This document shows positions 60,696 to 64,000 of a stretch of DNA of 64,000 bases, in pieces. A program made the position numbers and the translations under genes. This stretch comes from Bacteroidales bacterium. Its GTDB lineage: Bacteria; Bacteroidota; Bacteroidia; Bacteroidales; WCHB1-69. Position 1 is the stretch's first letter. Each line of letters opens with the position of its first letter. The notes below the pieces were generated by a model, which made no database searches, was not told the origin of the DNA, and saw only the letters and a list, made by a program, of their open reading frames with translations. The stretch spans positions 1 to 64,000 of the forward strand of contig JAKSMC010000013.1 of the NCBI GenBank assembly GCA_024400835.1, written 5' to 3'.

Positions 60696-61982
60696 ATGCA
60701 ACTGAAAACCAGACTTATCATTATGAATTTCCTCCAGTTTGCTGTCTGGGGAGCCTATCTAACCTGTATGGGAACCTTTTTGTTCACGCATGGTTTAGGT
60801 AGAAATATTGGTATTTTTTATTCCATTCAAGGCATCGTTTCCATCTTCATGCCGGCTTTGATAGGTATTGTGGCAGACAAGTGGATACCTGCTCAGAAGA
60901 TGTTGGGCATCAGCCATGCCATTTCCGGAGCGGCTATGATTGCCGCCGGTTTGTATGGCCTTGGTGCTGGTGATGCCGTTCAGTTTGCTCCGCTTTTTAC
61001 GTTGTACACGATTGGCGTGGCATTTTACATGCCCACGTTGGCGCTCTCCAACTCTGTGGCTTATAATGCTTTGGAGTCTGCCGGTATGGATACGGTGAAA
61101 GCCTTCCCTCCGATTCGTGTCTTTGGCACCATTGGTTTCATTGTCACGATGTGGATTGTGGATCTGCTCGGATTCCAGGCTACAGCTGCGCAATTTGTCG
61201 TTAGTGGTGGTATCAGTTTGGCATTGGCAGCCTATGCGTTCACTCTTCCGAAATGTCCGGTCAGCAATTCCACGGAGAAGAAATCCTTTGTTGACGCCCT
61301 CGGGCTCCGTGCTTTCACGCTGTTCAAAGACCCGAAGATGGCTGTCTTCTTCATCTTCTCTATGTTCCTCGGAGTTTCGCTGCAGATTACGAACGGCTTT
61401 GCCAATCCGTTCTTGTCCAGTTTCCAACATATTCCGGAATATGCGAATACATTCGGTGTCAAGCATGCCAACATCTTGATTTCGCTTTCACAGATTTCCG
61501 AAACGCTATGTATTCTGCTGATTCCGTTCTTCTTGAAACGATTCGGCATTAAGAAGGTGATGCTCATCGCCATGTTCGCCTGGGTGCTTCGTTTTGCATT
61601 CTTCGGTTTGGGCAACCCCGGTGGCGGAGTATGGTTGTTTGTCCTCTCCTGCATTGTTTATGGCGTGGCTTTCGACTTTTTCAACATCAGCGGCTCATTG
61701 TTCGTGGATAAGGAAACGGACTCCAACATCCGTTCGTCTGCACAGGGCCTTTTCATGCTTATGACAAACGGCATTGGTGCCACCGTTGGAACCTTATGCG
61801 CCCAGATGGTAGTCAACAAGTGTGTCTTTACAAAATTCAGAGGCCTTGCCGATAGTGCAAGAGAAGTAGTTGCAGTGGATGTTTGGCACGGTTGGCAGAC
61901 TTCCTGGTACATTTTTGCGTCATACGCACTGATTGTCGCCATTGTCTTTATCTTTGCTTTTAAGTATAAGAAAGAAGAATAA
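60696..61982 (+). CDS. nucleoside permease, NHS-family MFS transporter
   Basis: The 428-residue protein is a 12-helix major facilitator transporter of the nucleoside:H+ symporter family (NupG/XapB type). Conserved features are IMNFLQFAVWGAYLTCMGTF, FMPALIGIVADKWIPAQKML, GTIGFIVTMW and DFFNISGSLFVDKETDSNIR in the second half. It should take up nucleosides across the inner membrane. A terminator directly follows the stop. Confidence 0.9.
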   Translation: MQLKTRLIIMNFLQFAVWGAYLTCMGTFLFTHGLGRNIGIFYSIQGIVSIFMPALIGIVADKWIPAQKMLGISHAISGAAMIAAGLYGLGAGDAVQFAPLFTLYTIGVAFYMPTLALSNSVAYNALESAGMDTVKAFPPIRVFGTIGFIVTMWIVDLLGFQATAAQFVVSGGISLALAAYAFTLPKCPVSNSTEKKSFVDALGLRAFTLFKDPKMAVFFIFSMFLGVSLQITNGFANPFLSSFQHIPEYANTFGVKHANILISLSQISETLCILLIPFFLKRFGIKKVMLIAMFAWVLRFAFFGLGNPGGGVWLFVLSCIVYGVAFDFFNISGSLFVDKETDSNIRSSAQGLFMLMTNGIGATVGTLCAQMVVNKCVFTKFRGLADSAREVVAVDVWHGWQTSWYIFASYALIVAIVFIFAFKYKKEE

Positions 61983-61986
61983 AAGG

Positions 61987-62019
61987 AAGTGCGCTGTGAA
62001 AACGGCGCACTTTTTTTTT
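61987..62019 (+). terminator. terminator of the nucleoside permease gene
   Basis: A stem AGTGCGCTGT/ACGGCGCACT (one T-G pair) with a GAAA tetraloop is followed by nine T. It begins within five bases of the stop codon. Confidence 0.92.
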
Positions 62020-62069
62020 GAATAATAATTCCCAAAAAATTGAGAGAGGATGTTAAATGTAATTTTTCC

Positions 62070-62077
62070 TATCTTCG
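62070..62077 (+). promoter_or_regulatory. possible -7 box of the RHS-tip gene
   Basis: TATCTTCG differs from TAnnTTTG by one base and lies 24 bases before the TTG start. Confidence 0.4.
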
Positions 62078-62100
62078 CACCCGCTTTCACGAATTGAGAA

Positions 62101-62994
62101 TTGACAATAACCATCCCCACATATCGCCCCACCGTCACAGCAGCGCCCTCCGCCGCCACCTATTCCCTATTACCTGTTACCTATACCCTAAATTTCGCCT
62201 TCTCAGCCAAAGAGCGCGACGCGGAAACGGGACTAAGCTACTTTGGTGCACGGTATTACTCGTCTGATTTGAGCATCTGGCTCAGTGTGGACCCGATGAG
62301 TGACAAATATCCGTCGTTAAGTCCGTATGTTTACTGCGCGAATAACCCGGTAAGGTGCGTGGATCCTAACGGGGAAGAAATAGGCTGGATTGAAAATAAG
62401 AAAACAAAGATTGTTGAATGGCGGGGAGATGTCCGCAGTGAAGAAGACACCCCGGAAGGGCATCGATATATTGGTCCGACCTATGAGTTGCCTAATGGGG
62501 CAGGAACTTTAATAAATGTCAAATATGACACTGGAGGAGACAGACAACTACTACCTAATCAACAAGAATCCGCGTCACCTGAAATCAATATAGAGTTTGT
62601 TCCTAATTCATCTGAAAATTATCAATGGCTACAAACTTATTCCACTAATTTCTTTTGTCACACGGGTAATGTAATGGATTTTGACTTGGTTGAAGATGCT
62701 TATACAGAGCATGTTGATTGCGGAATGCAAAGTACAAATCCTATGGAGGCGTGTTACTATAGACCGAATAATCCGCTTGTGTTGTCCGATATTCCATTAC
62801 GATTTGCAGGGGCTGACAAAACAGTAGGAATGCATTTTACATCATCCGTAGTGAACACCGACACTCGCACATCGGTAGTTTCAATATCATGGGGGTTTTC
62901 CATTGATCCTTCAGGATATGTTACTTTTGATAATTTACAAATAACAACAAACCAAAGCGAATTTCATAACAAAGCAATACATTATGCCCAATAA
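62101..62994 (+). CDS. orphan RHS core tip with unknown C-terminal domain
   Basis: The 297-residue protein holds only the end of an RHS repeat-associated core: AKERDAETGLSYFGARYYSS, IWLSVDPMSDKYPSLSPYVY, NNPVRCVDPNGEEIG at about residues 37-95. The large YD-repeat barrel is missing. The last 200 residues after DPNG are not recognised; in polymorphic toxins this is the effector position. The start is TTG at 62101 because an in-frame stop lies just upstream. It could be a displaced toxin cassette or a remnant. A small exported frame overlaps its end. Confidence 0.7.
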   Translation: MTITIPTYRPTVTAAPSAATYSLLPVTYTLNFAFSAKERDAETGLSYFGARYYSSDLSIWLSVDPMSDKYPSLSPYVYCANNPVRCVDPNGEEIGWIENKKTKIVEWRGDVRSEEDTPEGHRYIGPTYELPNGAGTLINVKYDTGGDRQLLPNQQESASPEINIEFVPNSSENYQWLQTYSTNFFCHTGNVMDFDLVEDAYTEHVDCGMQSTNPMEACYYRPNNPLVLSDIPLRFAGADKTVGMHFTSSVVNTDTRTSVVSISWGFSIDPSGYVTFDNLQITTNQSEFHNKAIHYAQ

Positions 62995-63232
62995 TATTGG
63001 TAGAATAATTTTCTTGATTTTATGCTGTATATACATTGTCGATACAACCTATCCACAAAAAAGGTCTGTTTACATCGGTTACCCATATCATATTTCTGAG
63101 TTTGCCGATTCCGCTAAATTAATAATCGACGAACTACCATGGCATCCCAATGGCAGATTAGATGAGTATAATCCCCAAAACCAAATGTACACTTTTTCAA
63201 AACCAAATGTACGCTTTTTCAGTGCGCATTAA
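62984..63232 (+). CDS. small exported protein overlapping the RHS tip, possible immunity partner
   Basis: The 82-residue frame starts 11 bases inside the RHS-tip gene, so it is translationally coupled. It has an N-terminal hydrophobic signal (IGRIIFLILCCIYIVDTTYP) and a short soluble part with ELPWHPNGRLDEYN. I do not recognise it. A small exported protein directly behind an RHS tip is the expected place for an immunity protein. Its last residues arise from a 22-bp tandem duplication that changes the frame. Confidence 0.45.
   Translation: MPNNIGRIIFLILCCIYIVDTTYPQKRSVYIGYPYHISEFADSAKLIIDELPWHPNGRLDEYNPQNQMYTFSKPNVRFFSAH
63177..63220. repeat. 22-bp tandem duplication at a gene end
   Basis: Two copies (63177-63198 and 63199-63220) of a unit starting AAAACCAAATGTAC and ending CTTTTTC lie head to tail, differing at one base. 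The length is not a multiple of three, so it alters the reading frame of the small exported protein. Confidence 0.93.
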
Positions 63233-63239
63233 ATCATAT

Positions 63240-64000
63240 TTAACGCTTACCGTATATGATTACTACACCTTGGTAACCACTCCCACCTTGTCCGTAAGTA
63301 TGCCCCGATGAAAAAGCAGCACCTCCGCCTCCGCCACCATAAAACATAGCATCTGTTCCTTTATTTTGTGATTTGTTGTTATCACCATACCCACCATTTC
63401 CACCTCCATTATTACCACCCTCACCAAAGTGGGTTTTTGTGTAGGCATAACCGCGATACGAATCACATCCGCCACCGCCACCAGCTCCATATAAATTATC
63501 ATCAAATACATCGAATGGATTGTGATGTCCATCGCCACCATGTATGTGGAGTGTATTACTGTGGGTCGAATCAAAATCTTCTCCTTCCCCTGCTTTACCA
63601 TTCCAGAAATAATCCGCAAACTCACTATTACCAGGATAATTGTTTAAGCCTGCTCCACAACCGCCGATACCTCTGTTACCAGTTTGTAGAAGGTTGCCTT
63701 TACTATATCCTGCTGCGTAACCACCATAATATCCTCCTACACTATTATAGGATACACCATTATATACCACACAACTATCTCCGCCTGCGGTTCTGCCATT
63801 GTCGGTATTTTTATCTGGTGTTGTTTTGTTTCCTCCTATACCACCACTCCCTACTTTAGCAACAGCAGAAGATGCCACATTGTCAACTATTACATTATTT
63901 ACTTCTCCACCATTACCACCTTGGCCTGGACAGTCTGACTTGTTGTAATCTCCACATCCACCCCCACCACCTGCTACTATAAAAAAACCAACTTTTGAAT
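63240..64000 (-). CDS. glycine-rich domain protein, 5'-truncated by the window
   Basis: The frame is open to the window edge on the minus strand, so only the C-terminal part (at least 253 residues) is present. It is over a third glycine, with runs such as AGGGGGC and YGGGGGGAAF and few charged residues. It ends GGSGYQGVVIIYGKR, the usual terminus of glycine-rich beta domains found in surface and tail-fibre-like proteins. Codon usage is AT-rich compared with the neighbours. An ATG is not visible; the GTG at 63878 is internal. Confidence 0.7.
   Translation of the reverse strand, partial: SKVGFFIVAGGGGGCGDYNKSDCPGQGGNGGEVNNVIVDNVASSAVAKVGSGGIGGNKTTPDKNTDNGRTAGGDSCVVYNGVSYNSVGGYYGGYAAGYSKGNLLQTGNRGIGGCGAGLNNYPGNSEFADYFWNGKAGEGEDFDSTHSNTLHIHGGDGHHNPFDVFDDNLYGAGGGGGCDSYRGYAYTKTHFGEGGNNGGGNGGYGDNNKSQNKGTDAMFYGGGGGGAAFSSGHTYGQGGSGYQGVVIIYGKR

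Noticed and set aside
1..64000. tRNA or rRNA genes
   Set aside because: Reading through the intergenic regions gave no cloverleaf with a GGTTCGAATC-like arm and no rRNA-like sequence. A covariance search would be needed to exclude an atypical one.

Overview
The window is 64 kb of chromosomal core genome from a member of the Bacteroidota, most likely an anaerobic member of the order Bacteroidales. The evidence is the recurring Bacteroidota -7 promoter box (TAnnTTTG, usually read as TATTTTTG, TATCTTTG or TACTTTTG) 15-60 bases before many starts, together with GldA, FISUMP-domain and type IX sorting-like proteins, an alanine-tailed S16, SufC/SufD, HydF, a flavin reductase-rubredoxin fusion and diadenylate cyclase CdaA. 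HydF and phosphate butyryltransferase point to a fermentative, hydrogenase-bearing anaerobe. I cannot name the family or genus from sequence alone. No tRNA, rRNA, CRISPR array, complete insertion sequence, prophage or plasmid module was seen.

Layout. 0-8 kb: recG, prfA, a YARHG-domain protein and a large UvrD/RecB-type helicase-nuclease. 8-18 kb: an Rpn-type nuclease, sufC-sufD, a two-module FISUMP surface protein, and several exported proteins of unknown role including a secreted MTA/SAH-nucleosidase-like protein. An AAA/DUF4143 ATPase follows. Between it and rlmH lies a 4 x 23-bp tandem repeat. 18-24 kb: rlmH, an M20 amidohydrolase, two overlapping glycosyltransferases, and a folA-DUF4468-MbnP operon. 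24-30 kb: smpB-merR, rdgB, rpmF, yceD, a glycosyltransferase and bifunctional ftcD. 30-37 kb (minus strand): two tandem tonB paralogues, then anmK, murF, a steroid-reductase-fold membrane protein, a truncated molybdopterin-oxidoreductase-like protein and gldA. 37-43 kb: an LPG-synthase-type membrane protein, rfaE2 and an M23/LysM protein (plus strand), then lplA, cdaA, ptb and the flavin reductase-rubredoxin (minus strand). 43-51 kb: ilvE with a putative attenuation leader, gcvP, two small lipoproteins, rimO and hydF. 51-62 kb: a giant beta-propeller/beta-barrel outer-membrane protein with a dead peptidase domain, rpsP-rimM, recA, a TPR lipoprotein, ruvB, a PorT-like barrel, an FAH-family enzyme and a nucleoside permease. 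62-64 kb: an orphan RHS tip with a small exported partner, and the 3' part of a glycine-rich protein running off the window.

Functional themes. DNA repair and recombination (recG, RecB-like, recA, ruvB), translation (prfA, rlmH, smpB, rpmF, rimO, rpsP, rimM), envelope and wall (anmK, murF, cdaA, rfaE2, M23/LysM, glycosyltransferases, TonBs, GldA, PorT-like) and one-carbon metabolism (folA, ftcD, gcvP) dominate. Most of the window is ordinary housekeeping. The parts worth a second look are the ilvE leader, the 23-bp repeat array, a dispersed GTAGAGACG palindrome, the RHS tip with its partner, the pseudo-peptidase propeller-barrel protein, and the truncated molybdopterin-oxidoreductase gene beside gldA.
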